Assembly: GCA_016787085.1 (NCBI GenBank)
Contig: JAEUVJ010000034.1
Coordinates: 1 to 64,000 of the forward strand
Reading direction: 5' to 3'
DNA: 64,000 nucleotides
DNA from: Chitinophagaceae bacterium
GTDB lineage: Bacteria > Bacteroidota > Bacteroidia > Chitinophagales > Chitinophagaceae
Part shown: positions 1 to 9,152 of the stretch, piece after piece
How positions within the stretch are numbered: position 1 is the stretch's first letter
Layout: every line of letters begins with the position of its first letter
The notes under the pieces: model-generated
The model's database searches: none
Seen by the model: the letters and a program-made list of their open reading frames with translations, nothing else
Told to the model about the DNA's origin: nothing
Position numbers and translations under genes: made by a program

Positions 1-1
1 A

Positions 2-181
2 CTGGTGCTGATGGATGTGAGCGGCAAGACGATCAAACAAAAGCTGGTGAATGTGGAGATGGGCTCCAACACGATACCGCTGCAGATCGGAGAACTGGCA
101 GCAGGCAGCTACCTGGTCAAAGTACTGAGCCGTTCGGCCGAGGGAGGGGAGTCCACTGCCAGTAAGTTTGTCAAACAGTAA
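2..181 (+). CDS. C-terminal end of a T9SS-secreted protein (partial)
   Basis: Only the last 59 codons are in the window; the reading frame is open to the left edge and ends at TAA. The residues follow the Por secretion (type A) C-terminal sorting domain pattern: a strand with V-L-M-D-V-S-G-K, a turn, then L-A-A-G-S-Y-L-V-K-V and a terminal K-F-V-K-Q. This domain sends proteins through the type IX system to the cell surface or medium. The passenger part and so the function lie outside the window. A strong intrinsic terminator follows. Confidence 0.85.
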   Translation: MVLMDVSGKTIKQKLVNVEMGSNTIPLQIGELAAGSYLVKVLSRSAEGGESTASKFVKQ

Positions 182-204
182 AAGGATCAAATTTTTATAT
201 GTTT

Positions 205-234
205 ATCCGCACCGTTACCGGTGCGGATTTTTTT
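205..234 (+). terminator. Intrinsic terminator of the partial T9SS gene
   Basis: A perfect 10-bp stem (205-214 with 219-228) with a TTAC loop is followed by six T. It lies 24 bases after the stop codon. Confidence 0.9.
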
Positions 235-539
235 ATGCTCCCTGCTGACGCTTCTATTGTTGTCTTTATCCGGAATATGATGTAATGACTGTATCTGACG
301 GATAATGAAAAGCTTGAATAAATTATAATATGACCTGGAAATGGGTGTTTGGGGAAAACTTTTTGTGCAAGTCAAGATTCATATTTACTTAATACAATAG
401 TTTCGCAGACGTTTGAGACCGGGCAATATATTTGCCGCTCAGTTTCCTGCCCCTTCGAATCCCCGATTCCAGTTTCCTTTCAAAACCAATATTGTTTATT
501 GGTCCATGATTCATTTAAAAATCTAAAACGAACTCTGTT
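235..539. other. Intergenic stretch before the large T9SS gene
   Basis: No convincing gene is seen. TAGTTTCG at 398-405 differs by one base from the Bacteroidota -7 consensus TAnnTTTG and could serve the gene at 540, but a matching -33 box is not clear. Confidence 0.3.
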
Positions 540-3500
540 ATGAGGAAGATCTACTTTATCCTGGGGATGTTATTTTTTACATCAGTCTCATGGGGACAGC
601 TACTTACAGAAGACTTTAATTACACTGCCGGAACTCTTCTTACAACGAATGGCTGGACTGCGCATTCGGGAGGTGGCACAAATGCAATCACTGTTACTTC
701 TCCGGGATTAACCTATACTGGTCATCCGGGGTCGGGGGTAGGAAATGCAATCACAATGACAACCAGTGGCGAAGACGATAACAGGGCTTTATCTTCTGCT
801 ATCAATTCAGGCAGTGCTTATGTGTCTTTCATGGTAAATATAAGTGCTGCTCAGGCTACCGGAGATTATTTCATAGGTCTTTTACAAAATAATACATCAT
901 TTCCTCTCAGAATCTATGCAAGATTAAGTGGCGCCGGATTTGTTTTTGGTGTCGGAAAGCAAGCAGGAACGGCATCTTATGAATCAACTGTTAGAACTTT
1001 TGGGACGACTTATTTTATAGTGGCTAATTATATCTATAATGCTGCGGCGCAGGATGACGCAGTAAACTTGTGGGTTGACCCATCTCTGGGAGGGGCTGAA
1101 CCTGCTGCTACAATTGCCAATGTAATTGCTGCAAATGCTGATGCCGCTACGATTATAGCTGCATATGTTCGTCAGGGGGGAGCTGGCAGTGCATCCACTC
1201 AACAAGTTGATGCAATCCTTGCAGGAACAACATGGTCTTCAGTCACACCATTAGCAGGCGGAACTACAGCAACATTAGCCAATCTGGCTCCACAACCCAG
1301 CGGCAGCATCACCCAGGGTACTGCCAATGCAGTTTTAGCCGGTTTTTCTATTACTCCAAGCGCAAGTGTAGATTTTAGCTCAATAACTGTAACAAGTACC
1401 GGTACTGCTACCGGCACAGATATAACCAACGTAAGGATATTTAAAGACAATGACGGCAACGGAGCCATCAACGGTGCTGACGCGGCTGTAGGAGGAGCAT
1501 CTCCGCAAGCTTATAGCGCTTCGATGGTCTTTAGCGGCATTACCAGTGAAACAGGTTTGACAGCGCAAAGCAATTATTTAGTTGTAGCCGATATCGCCGG
1601 CGTTGGTGTTTCTACTCCCGGCGTTACTACAACAGTAAGTTCAAATACTTTCACTACGACTGCTACCAGCAATAACGGGAGCTTTGCTGGTAATTCAAGA
1701 ACTATTGCTGCACCTCCAGGAGCAACTACAATAACTGCTGGTCCCGGTGCGGAGCCGGCCACTATTTCATCTTTGGTCAACACGCAAGGGGCATCTGTAT
1801 TAAATTTTGATTTCACCATCACAGACGACGGAGCAACTCCGTCTACTGATGCTGTTGCCTCCCAGATTTCCCAGATTATTTTGAATGCGGGAACGGGGAA
1901 CTCAGTGACAAACTGGACAACAGCGATACTGGGTGTGGAACTAAGTGATGGCACTAATAGTACTACTACTGCTACTATCGGAACGGGCAGTATCACATTC
2001 GCGGGTATTTCAAATAACGTGGGTGAATTGGGTCATATAGCCGATGATGCTGCCAAGACATATACATTAAAAATATGGTTGAACACCAATCTTGGTGCAT
2101 TACGAAATGTGATAGACGGGCAGAACTTTGTTTTCAGAGTACAAACTGCTGATGTAACAATGTCGGGTAGCCAGTTGGCAACAGGACAGGATGTAAATTC
2201 GGGGCCTGCCAATAACGTTGTAGATGTCACAGGAACAGCCCTTGCATTTGTAGCGCAACCTGCCAATACTAATGTCGGTCTGCCAATGACAAATGTTACT
2301 GTTTCTGTCAACGACGCAAACGGTAACCGTGACCTTGGTTCGACAATTTCGATTGATATCACATCTACGGGAACGCTTACCGGTTCTCCTGTAACGGTTG
2401 CTGCTGTATCTGGATTGGCAACGTTTGCCGGATTAACACATACAGCCACCGGCACAGGGCTTGCTTTGAATGCTGAACGCAATGGCACTGGGGACTGGGA
2501 TGTTGTCAGTAATACATTTAATATCACATCTGTTCCTATAGCTGCATGGGATTTCACAGGTCTTAATACTGTGGCAACCGCTACTGCAACCACATTCAGT
2601 GGAAATCTTGTTTCCACTAGCGGAGCCAATGATATTACCCGTGGGGCAACCGCTACTGCAAGTGCAGGTGCCAATTCATTCCGCACACAAGGTTTTCAAA
2701 ATGACCCTATAGCTACTTCCAATACCGACTATTTCCAGGTGACATTAACAGCACAACCAGGTTTTGAATTATCACTTTCGGGCATAGATGGAAATATGGC
2801 GGGTACCGCATCATTTGCTGCTTCTCCCGGAGTTTCCTCGCAATTCGCTTACAGCCTGGATGGTACCAATTTCACATTGATCGGTTCACCGACCGTAACG
2901 ATAGGCTCACCTGCCGCATTGCCATTGATTGATCTCAGCGGTGTACCGGCATTGCAAAATGTATCGGCGGGTACTACTGTTACCCTGCGCTATTATGCCA
3001 GCGGTCAAACAACAAGTGGTGGATGGGGCTTTAATTCGCCTTCTGCGGGGGTCAATGGTCTGGGTATTTATGGCAGCCTTGCCGTGAGTAGTACTCCAAA
3101 CCTGTCTGTTAGTTCCGGCTCGCTTACATTCGGCCAGCAGGCAGTAGGTTCCAATTCCACTTCGCAGAGTGTTGATCTCTCTGGTGTGAACCTGACAGGC
3201 GCTCCGGGTAATATAACTGTTACGTCGCCTTCGACAGATTTCGAGGTTTCCAATGACAACAGTACATGGGGTCCCTCTACTACCATTCCTTACGCCGGCG
3301 CTACATTGAGTGCAACTCCTGTTTATGTGCGGTTCACTCCGCAGAGTGCGGGTGCTAAATCAGGCAACGTAACCTTCAGTGGCGGCGGAGATGTAACACC
3401 TCCAACTGTTGCCGTATCCGGAACAGGTACTATCACGTATTACAGCAAAGCAGCCGGTAACCTGACAGATGTAGCTACATGGGGACCGAATACCGATGGT

Positions 3501-5531
3501 ACAGGCTCTTCGCCAGCCAACTTTACGGCAGACGGGCAGGTGTTCACGGTTGCCAACAGGGCTGCCGCTACATTAGATGCAGACTGGGTGGTGAGCGGAG
3601 CAGGTTCTAAAGTGGTGGTAGGAGATGGCCTTGGTGTTACCGATCTTACGATACCTTCTACATTTACCCTGACAGGTACTGTTGATATCAGCGCAACTGG
3701 TGAATTGACTTTGGAGAATACAACCATTGCCCATACTTATGGTACAGTGGCAGCAGGCAGTACGATAGAATTTGCGCAGGCAGGTTCTTATACGGTTCCG
3801 AATACGATCACTTACCAGAACCTGAAACTGACCGGCGGTACTAAAACATTATCAGGTAATACAACAACAGTAAACGGCAACCTGGTATTCGACAATATCA
3901 CGTTAGGCGCTCCGGGAGCATCACCCTTCGCAACGATTGATCTGAATGGCAATCTCACCTACAGCGGAACGGTGGTCAATCCTGCAGATGCTAATTCAGT
4001 TACATTGATCATGAATGGGGGAACGCTGCAGACGATCTTTGGCGGCGGTTCAAATACAGCCCGGTTCTTCAGGATTACTGCAACTTTAAATACAAGTGTT
4101 TCCCTCTCATCTGATGTACTGGTTGGGAATGCTGCCGGTGGCGGAATTGAAATAGAGGCGGGATCGCAGGTATATGTAAATACAAATACTATCACCACAT
4201 TTGCCGGTCCGGCCAGGATCAATGGCTTTGTTACCAGCACGGGTGTATTCAGGACCAGTGGTGGAGGCAATTTCAATATTCAAACTTCAAGCAATTCAAA
4301 CAGCAGCCTTTATTTTGATAATATCAATAACCAGATCGGTTCTTTGACAGTGAATGCTACAGGAACCGGTGTAGTGGTGATCGGAAGCAATGCTGAGGTA
4401 ACTAACCTGACTATGACTGCCGGCAAGATGCAGATCGCTGAAGGGATAACGCTTAATCTTGGTACGGCAGCTAACCTGGTGGGTACATTTGATAATACCC
4501 GTTATATCATAACTGCTGCCAATACAACAACAGGCGCCAAAGGGTTCTTCAGGGCGGGGAATATACCAGTCGGTAACTTCACTTTCCCGGTTGGAACAGC
4601 AACTTCCTATTTGCCGGTAACAGTGAACCCAACTGCTACCAGTGATTTTAGTGTAAATACGTTTACCGGTATTACGTCCGATGGACAGCCGAATGGTGCT
4701 GCCTTTACTGCCGGTCAAAAGGCAAGTGTGGTAGATGCTGTATGGATCGTTGACCGCAATGGCGGCACAGGCGATGTAACCATGACCACATCATGGCCTG
4801 CAGCGCTGGAAGGAGCTAACTTCGCTGCGCTGGCAGACGCTCAGATCGGTATTGCCCGTCATGATGGTTCTGTCTGGGGTACAGTGGCAGGCACCGGTGA
4901 CAATACAGCCAATACCGCTACCCGTTCCGCTATCAGCAGTTTCTCACCATTTGGTGTAGGCCAGGTAGGCCAGGTGCTTCCGGTGAATTTCGGCACAGTA
5001 AAAGCAACACAGTTATCTTCCGGCAGCATCAAAGTTGACTGGAGTAACCTGACCGAGCTGGATGTAGTTAGCTACACAGTAGAACGTTCTGCTGATGGGC
5101 GCAGCTTTACCTCTATCGGAACCGTGAATGCCAGGCTGAACAATGGCGGCAAAGCTGATTACAGTTTAATTGATGCTAATCCTTTCAATGGTGTAAACTT
5201 CTACCGTATCAGATCGCTGGAAGTTGATGCCAAAACAAAATACAGCATCATTGTAAGAGTGGATACAAGAGGCGGCGCTACACAGTTAGTGCTGTACCCG
5301 AATCCTGTTACAGGCGGTCAGCTGAGTTATTCCGCTGTTAACCTGGCGAAAGGACAATATGCCCTCCGTATATTCAATGCTGCCGGACAATTGATGTATA
5401 ACCAGGCGATCAGCCACCCGGGCGGATCAGTGACAGAAGCGATACCGATGCCTTTGGTGAAAGCCGGTGTTTATACCCTGCAGCTGAACAGCGCTGATGT
5501 GAACCTGTCAAGGACATTTGTTGTACAGTAA
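540..5531 (+). CDS. Large modular T9SS surface or secreted protein
   Basis: A 1663-residue protein with a signal peptide (residues 1-19, cleavage near W-G-Q), long Ser/Thr/Gly/Ala-rich beta-sandwich passenger regions, and a T9SS sorting domain over roughly the last 80 residues (Y-P-N-P-V near 1590, final R-T-F-V-V-Q). Around residues 855-965 there is an Ig-like or choice-of-anchor type module (L-T-F-G-Q-Q-A-V-G-S, then V-R-F-T-P-Q-S-A-G). Residues near 965-1000 (A-T-W-G-P-N) start a second region rich in short beta strands. Residues near 1480 onward carry a fibronectin-like stretch (V-L-P-V-N-F ... L-T-E-L-D-V-V-S-Y-T-V-E-R-S) usually found just before the sorting domain. No catalytic motif was seen; an adhesin or matrix role is inferred. 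The gene is followed by its own terminator. Confidence 0.85.
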   Translation: MRKIYFILGMLFFTSVSWGQLLTEDFNYTAGTLLTTNGWTAHSGGGTNAITVTSPGLTYTGHPGSGVGNAITMTTSGEDDNRALSSAINSGSAYVSFMVNISAAQATGDYFIGLLQNNTSFPLRIYARLSGAGFVFGVGKQAGTASYESTVRTFGTTYFIVANYIYNAAAQDDAVNLWVDPSLGGAEPAATIANVIAANADAATIIAAYVRQGGAGSASTQQVDAILAGTTWSSVTPLAGGTTATLANLAPQPSGSITQGTANAVLAGFSITPSASVDFSSITVTSTGTATGTDITNVRIFKDNDGNGAINGADAAVGGASPQAYSASMVFSGITSETGLTAQSNYLVVADIAGVGVSTPGVTTTVSSNTFTTTATSNNGSFAGNSRTIAAPPGATTITAGPGAEPATISSLVNTQGASVLNFDFTITDDGATPSTDAVASQISQIILNAGTGNSVTNWTTAILGVELSDGTNSTTTATIGTGSITFAGISNNVGELGHIADDAAKTYTLKIWLNTNLGALRNVIDGQNFVFRVQTADVTMSGSQLATGQDVNSGPANNVVDVTGTALAFVAQPANTNVGLPMTNVTVSVNDANGNRDLGSTISIDITSTGTLTGSPVTVAAVSGLATFAGLTHTATGTGLALNAERNGTGDWDVVSNTFNITSVPIAAWDFTGLNTVATATATTFSGNLVSTSGANDITRGATATASAGANSFRTQGFQNDPIATSNTDYFQVTLTAQPGFELSLSGIDGNMAGTASFAASPGVSSQFAYSLDGTNFTLIGSPTVTIGSPAALPLIDLSGVPALQNVSAGTTVTLRYYASGQTTSGGWGFNSPSAGVNGLGIYGSLAVSSTPNLSVSSGSLTFGQQAVGSNSTSQSVDLSGVNLTGAPGNITVTSPSTDFEVSNDNSTWGPSTTIPYAGATLSATPVYVRFTPQSAGAKSGNVTFSGGGDVTPPTVAVSGTGTITYYSKAAGNLTDVATWGPNTDGTGSSPANFTADGQVFTVANRAAATLDADWVVSGAGSKVVVGDGLGVTDLTIPSTFTLTGTVDISATGELTLENTTIAHTYGTVAAGSTIEFAQAGSYTVPNTITYQNLKLTGGTKTLSGNTTTVNGNLVFDNITLGAPGASPFATIDLNGNLTYSGTVVNPADANSVTLIMNGGTLQTIFGGGSNTARFFRITATLNTSVSLSSDVLVGNAAGGGIEIEAGSQVYVNTNTITTFAGPARINGFVTSTGVFRTSGGGNFNIQTSSNSNSSLYFDNINNQIGSLTVNATGTGVVVIGSNAEVTNLTMTAGKMQIAEGITLNLGTAANLVGTFDNTRYIITAANTTTGAKGFFRAGNIPVGNFTFPVGTATSYLPVTVNPTATSDFSVNTFTGITSDGQPNGAAFTAGQKASVVDAVWIVDRNGGTGDVTMTTSWPAALEGANFAALADAQIGIARHDGSVWGTVAGTGDNTANTATRSAISSFSPFGVGQVGQVLPVNFGTVKATQLSSGSIKVDWSNLTELDVVSYTVERSADGRSFTSIGTVNARLNNGGKADYSLIDANPFNGVNFYRIRSLEVDAKTKYSIIVRVDTRGGATQLVLYPNPVTGGQLSYSAVNLAKGQYALRIFNAAGQLMYNQAISHPGGSVTEAIPMPLVKAGVYTLQLNSADVNLSRTFVVQ

Positions 5532-5554
5532 TCTCTTAGCCTTAGCAAATAAAA

Positions 5555-5586
5555 AGAGAGCCGCAATCCTGCGGCTCTCTTCTTTT
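5555..5586. terminator. Bidirectional terminator between the T9SS gene and rocD
   Basis: A perfect 10-bp stem (5555-5564 with 5571-5580) with a 6-base loop is flanked by an A-rich run on the left and a T-rich run on the right, so it can end transcripts from both convergent genes. Confidence 0.85.
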
Positions 5587-5600
5587 ATGGAAGGAACAGA

Positions 5601-6836
5601 TCAATCAAGACAATGCAGGGAGCGGTCAATGATATTCACACATTCCATTACCTGTTCTTTACTGATGACAAGGGGAGGGGCAAAACGTATTTTATCACCA
5701 TGAGTAGGTTTTGCCAGCAAACCATTTTCTTTTAGCTGCAGGCAAAGATCCCAGGCCGCTTCTTTATTGCTGTGCTGAATAACGATCGCATTCAATAATC
5801 CTTTGCCGCGGACCAGTGAAATATGTTTGGAGTGAAGGTTACTTAATTCAGTTCGTAAAAGATCACCCATTGATTTTGCATTCTCCGCCATCTTCTCCTC
5901 TTTCAATACCTGCAGCGCTGCCATCGCCGTTTTGCAGGCGAGAGGATTACCTCCATAGGTAGAGCCATGTTCACCGGGTTTGATCGTCAGCATGATCTCA
6001 TCATCCGCTAATACAGCGCTGACAGGCATCATACCGCCGGCCAATGCCTTGCCGAGAATAAGGATATCAGGTCGTACATCCTCATGATCGCAGGCCAGCA
6101 TTTTACCTGTACGACATAAACCGGTTTGTATTTCGTCAGCCAGGAAAAGAACATCGGCCTCTTTGCAAAGCTGTTTTGCTTTGGCCAGGTAGCCTGTGTC
6201 CGGAACAACCACACCTGCTTCTCCCTGTATCGGCTCCACGAGGAAGCCGGCCACGTTCTTATTGCCCAGTGCTTTTTCCAATGCTGTAATATCATTGTAC
6301 GGAATGATCTCAAAGCCGGGCAGGTAAGGCCCGAAGTTGGTATTGGAAGAAGGGTCGCTGCTGAATGAAATGACACCGGTGGTCCGGCCATGAAAATTTC
6401 CTTCGCATACGACGATCGTTGCTTTATTGCTGTCAACTCCTTTTACTTCATAGGCCCATTTACGGCAAAGCTTGATAGCTGTTTCTACGGCTTCCACACC
6501 CGTATTCATCGGCAATACTTTGTCGTAACCAAAATATGCCGTGATATACTTTGCATAATCACCCAACAGGTCGCTGTGAAAGGCCCGGCTGGTCAATGTC
6601 AGTTTTTGCGATTGTTCAATAAATGCTCTTACAATAGCCGGGTGGCAATGACCCTGGTTAACCGCAGAATACCCGCTGAGGAAATCATAATAACGTTTGC
6701 CGTCCACATCCCAGACAAATACACCTTCGCCTTTTGTCAGTACGACAGGAATAGGATGATAATTATGAGCACCGTATTGCTCTTCCAGTTCAAGATAGTG
6801 CTGTGTCTTTGCAGACATGCTTATGATAGATTGCAT
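5601..6836 (-). CDS. rocD: Ornithine aminotransferase
   Basis: A class III PLP-dependent aminotransferase of 411 residues. It moves the delta-amino group of ornithine to 2-oxoglutarate, giving glutamate semialdehyde, and so links arginine breakdown with proline and glutamate. The PLP lysine is K263 in L-G-K-A-L-A-G-G, the ring-binding Asp is D234 in L-A-D-E-I-Q-T-G, and the N-terminal [10 protein letters not shown] motif is typical of ornithine transaminases rather than acetylornithine or GABA enzymes. Length matches the family. Translation may instead begin at the second Met, six codons in (6818), where family similarity begins. It stands alone, with no operon partner close by. Confidence 0.9.
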   Translation of the reverse strand: MQSIISMSAKTQHYLELEEQYGAHNYHPIPVVLTKGEGVFVWDVDGKRYYDFLSGYSAVNQGHCHPAIVRAFIEQSQKLTLTSRAFHSDLLGDYAKYITAYFGYDKVLPMNTGVEAVETAIKLCRKWAYEVKGVDSNKATIVVCEGNFHGRTTGVISFSSDPSSNTNFGPYLPGFEIIPYNDITALEKALGNKNVAGFLVEPIQGEAGVVVPDTGYLAKAKQLCKEADVLFLADEIQTGLCRTGKMLACDHEDVRPDILILGKALAGGMMPVSAVLADDEIMLTIKPGEHGSTYGGNPLACKTAMAALQVLKEEKMAENAKSMGDLLRTELSNLHSKHISLVRGKGLLNAIVIQHSNKEAAWDLCLQLKENGLLAKPTHGDKIRFAPPLVISKEQVMECVNIIDRSLHCLD

Positions 6837-7025
6837 AATTAATTTATTAGATAAAGACAGGATAATAAAAAATGCAGGAAAACGGATAAACTCCCCCTTT
6901 TAGGGGACGGGAGTAATCTATCTTCAGTGATTAAGAAGATCGAGGTTGGCTTTGAGAAAATCGGTTGTAGGTATCCTGCTGTTCAGCATGCCTGCAAGAT
7001 ACAAAAGATCAGTGAGAATTCTATG

Positions 7026-7382
7026 CTACTCCCCGCTGTAGATAACGCCGGTAGTAGGAGTCTCTTTTAATTCGATACGGCTCAGAGCAGGTAGTAAGGG
7101 CTTTAAACGATCCCAGAACCAGATCGTGATGTTCTCCGCAGTAGGATTTTCAAGTCCGGGAATATCGTTCATTATTTTATGATCAATCGTATCTACCAGT
7201 GGCATCACCAGGTCTTTCAGTTCTTTGAAATCAATGATCCACCCGAATTGTTTGTCCGGCTTTCCGCTTATATATACACGGAGATGATAGGTATGCCCAT
7301 GCATGTTTTTGCATTTGTGCCCGTCAGGAACGTTGGGTAAAAAGTGAGCTGAGTCAAAAGCAAATTCCTTGTAGATCTCCAT
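7026..7382 (-). CDS. queD: 6-carboxytetrahydropterin synthase (QueD family)
   Basis: A 118-residue enzyme of the PTPS/QueD fold that turns dihydroneopterin triphosphate into 6-carboxytetrahydropterin in queuosine (preQ0) synthesis. Zinc ligands H13, H28 and H30 (H-G-H), the catalytic Cys C24 in the C-K-N-M-H-G-H context, and the late catalytic His in D-H-K-I-M are all present. The CxxxHGH spacing supports QueD over eukaryotic-type 6-pyruvoyl-tetrahydropterin synthase. A promoter box and a 5' UTR hairpin lie just upstream; ispE, on the same strand, lies upstream but is separated by about 117 bases holding the promoter. Confidence 0.9.
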   Translation of the reverse strand: MEIYKEFAFDSAHFLPNVPDGHKCKNMHGHTYHLRVYISGKPDKQFGWIIDFKELKDLVMPLVDTIDHKIMNDIPGLENPTAENITIWFWDRLKPLLPALSRIELKETPTTGVIYSGE

Positions 7383-7399
7383 GTGCTTTCAAATTTTGT

Positions 7400-7416
7400 C
7401 CGAAGGACCCCTTCGG
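7400..7416 (-). promoter_or_regulatory. Short perfect hairpin in the queD 5' UTR
   Basis: Seven bases (7400-7406) are perfectly complementary to 7410-7416 with a 3-base loop. Given the -7 box at 7422-7429 the transcript would start at or just before this hairpin, so it would cap the mRNA 5' end. It does not match the preQ1 riboswitch pattern I know. Confidence 0.45.
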
Positions 7417-7421
7417 GAGCG

Positions 7422-7429
7422 CAAATGTA
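7422..7429 (-). promoter_or_regulatory. -7 promoter box for queD (TACATTTG)
   Basis: On the minus strand the sequence is TACATTTG, a full match to the Bacteroidota TAnnTTTG -7 consensus, 40 bases upstream of the queD start. A clear -33 box was not seen. Confidence 0.5.
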
Positions 7430-7499
7430 AGGGTGGCTGATTAATTGCAGGCTGATTTTCAAAGGTGGAAAAAGAACGCCAATGAAATATCCTTATAAA

Positions 7500-8321
7500 T
7501 CACTTGTTTAACTCCCTGACAAAATAATGAGAAGGAAATGCCAGCTGTAATGGTTTTTCTTTTTCAACAATGCCATACACCGTACTGCCGCTACCACTCA
7601 TGGAAGCATATACAGCGCCTGTTTTATAGAGCTCCGTTTTGATCATCCCGATCTCCGGGTGCAGGGCGAAGATCGGTTCTTCAAAATCGTTTTTTAGCTC
7701 ATCCTTCCAGGTGTCTATGGATTGTGCTATAATTCGTTTAATATCCTTTACCGGCGGACCGGGAGTGATCATCGAAAAAGCATCTTTGGTGCTTACGTGT
7801 ATGCCCGGGTTAACAATAACGAATTTGTAAACACCCAGATCAATGCTTGTTTCTTCCAGTATTTCACCTCGTCCTGTTGCAAAGCAGGGTTTATTGATAA
7901 TGAAGAACGGGCAATCACTGCCCAGCTGCAGAGCGTAGCGGTTCAGTTGCTGCGTGGTTAAGCCAAGCTCAAACTTTTTATTCAGCAGTTGTAAGACAAA
8001 AGCTCCGTCTGCACTGCCACCGCCTAATCCTGCAGCCATAGGTATGGCCTTGTGCAAATGCATTTGAACAGGCGGCAGTGAAGGGAAGTCTTTCTGCAGC
8101 AGGCGCCAGGCTTTGATGCATAGGTTGTTTTCTGTTGTGGCTTCAATGGGGATGCCGCTTGTGCTGAATGCAATATCTTTTTGCGCTGCCGGTTCAATTA
8201 TTTCCAGTATGTCGTAAAGAGGAAGAGGATAAAAAATAGTTTCAATATCATGGAAACCGTCGCTTCGTTTGCGGATGATATGAAGGCCGAGATTGATCTT
8301 ACAATTGGGAAAAACGACCAC
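7500..8321 (-). CDS. ispE: 4-diphosphocytidyl-2-C-methyl-D-erythritol kinase
   Basis: A 273-residue GHMP kinase of the non-mevalonate (MEP) isoprenoid pathway. It phosphorylates the 2-hydroxyl of CDP-methylerythritol with ATP. The N-terminal F-P-N-C-K-I-N-L-G-L motif holds the catalytic Lys (K8), and the glycine-rich ATP loop P-M-A-A-G-L-G-G-G-S-A-D-G-A is at residues 94-107. The start codon is GTG: the nearest upstream ATG is followed directly by a TAA, and the GTG places the conserved N-terminus correctly. The next gene upstream (DUF151) is about 65 bases away on the same strand, so co-transcription is possible. Confidence 0.92.
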   Translation of the reverse strand: MVVFPNCKINLGLHIIRKRSDGFHDIETIFYPLPLYDILEIIEPAAQKDIAFSTSGIPIEATTENNLCIKAWRLLQKDFPSLPPVQMHLHKAIPMAAGLGGGSADGAFVLQLLNKKFELGLTTQQLNRYALQLGSDCPFFIINKPCFATGRGEILEETSIDLGVYKFVIVNPGIHVSTKDAFSMITPGPPVKDIKRIIAQSIDTWKDELKNDFEEPIFALHPEIGMIKTELYKTGAVYASMSGSGSTVYGIVEKEKPLQLAFPSHYFVRELNK

Positions 8322-8387
8322 TGTTTACATGGATTTGAGTGAAGGATATAAACCTGCAAAGAGGTATTCTGATTAAACAGAAGCGGA

Positions 8388-8999
8388 TCAGCGGCCTTTT
8401 TTCCGGCTATTGATCTCATCCCTGATCGCAATGGCCCTGATATAATCCTCGCTATCGAGCACATCGGTTAAAAGCGTATTCAGCTCTTCCAGCGTCATAG
8501 TCTTCAGGTCCTCATTGCCGGAAGGAGAAGAAGACTCTTCCACCACTACTTCCTGTTTGGCTTTCTTCTTTTTACCTGATGATGCAGTGTCTTCCATCAG
8601 GATGCCGGCGCTTTCCAGGATGTTCTCATATGTATAAATGGGACAACCGAACCGGACAGCCAGCGCCAATGCATCCGACGTCCTGGAGTCTATCTCTATC
8701 GTATCGTTCTCTGATGAGCAAACCAGCTTTGAATAGAAGATACCTTCCTGCAGGTCGCAAATAATGATCTCGTGAAGATCTATGGCAAAGGCGTTCAGGA
8801 AATTCTTCATCAGGTCGTGGGTGAGAGGGCGGCTTGGATGCATTTTTTCCAAAGCCACTGCAATGGCCTGGGCCTCAAAACCACCGATCACGATAGGCAG
8901 GCGTCTTAATCCGTTCACTTCTCCCAGTACCACCGCATAGGAATGTGTCTGCGTGATACTATGGGATAAAGCCACTATTTCCAGTTCGATCTTCTTCAT
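8388..8999 (-). CDS. Bifunctional nuclease-domain (DUF151) protein with UVR motif
   Basis: A 203-residue protein. Residues 1 to about 140 form a BFN/DUF151 domain (L-P-I-V-I-G-G-F-E-A-Q-A-I, then S-R-T-S-D-A-L-A-L-A-V-R-F), a family for which DNase and RNase activity has been reported in plants and whose bacterial members are common but poorly studied. After a low-complexity Lys/Ser/Glu linker, the last 40 residues resemble the UvrB/UvrC interaction motif (L-L-T-D-V-L-D-S-E-D-Y-I-R-A-I-A-I-R-D-E-I). The exact role in this organism is not known. The etfBA terminator separates it from the genes upstream. Confidence 0.85.
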   Translation of the reverse strand: MKKIELEIVALSHSITQTHSYAVVLGEVNGLRRLPIVIGGFEAQAIAVALEKMHPSRPLTHDLMKNFLNAFAIDLHEIIICDLQEGIFYSKLVCSSENDTIEIDSRTSDALALAVRFGCPIYTYENILESAGILMEDTASSGKKKKAKQEVVVEESSSPSGNEDLKTMTLEELNTLLTDVLDSEDYIRAIAIRDEINSRKKGR

Positions 9000-9088
9000 A
9001 AAATGTCACACGAAACTAAGGCTTTTATCCAAAAAATTACCGGGTAAAATTCCACTTTTTTCCAGCCTATTTCCCTGAGCATGAGTAG

Positions 9089-9126
9089 AAAAAAGAAAGC
9101 CAGATGAAATTATTCATCCGGCTTTC
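9089..9126 (-). terminator. Terminator of the etfBA operon
   Basis: A 14-bp stem with one G-T pair (9095-9108 with 9113-9126) and a 4-base loop. On the minus strand it is followed by six T (9094-9089), 27 bases after the etfA stop. Confidence 0.85.
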
Positions 9127-9152
9127 AAAAAAGGTCTGATATGGCTTTCAGG

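Noticed and set aside
1199..4718. Long minus-strand open frames inside the large T9SS gene
   Set aside because: They are antisense to a clearly coding, Thr/Ala-rich gene, which leaves its complement free of stops; none has a family signature.
6891..6913. C-rich/G-rich hairpin between rocD and queD
   Set aside because: A short inverted repeat is visible, but without a T run or known motif; it may be a dispersed repeat, which cannot be judged from one copy.
6924..6989. 21-codon frame downstream of and in frame with queD
   Set aside because: It reads protein-like after the queD TAG, but QueD proteins normally end at this stop; no evidence for read-through.
7400..7416. preQ1 riboswitch before queD
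   Set aside because: The hairpin is there, but the conserved preQ1-I tail and loop bases are not.
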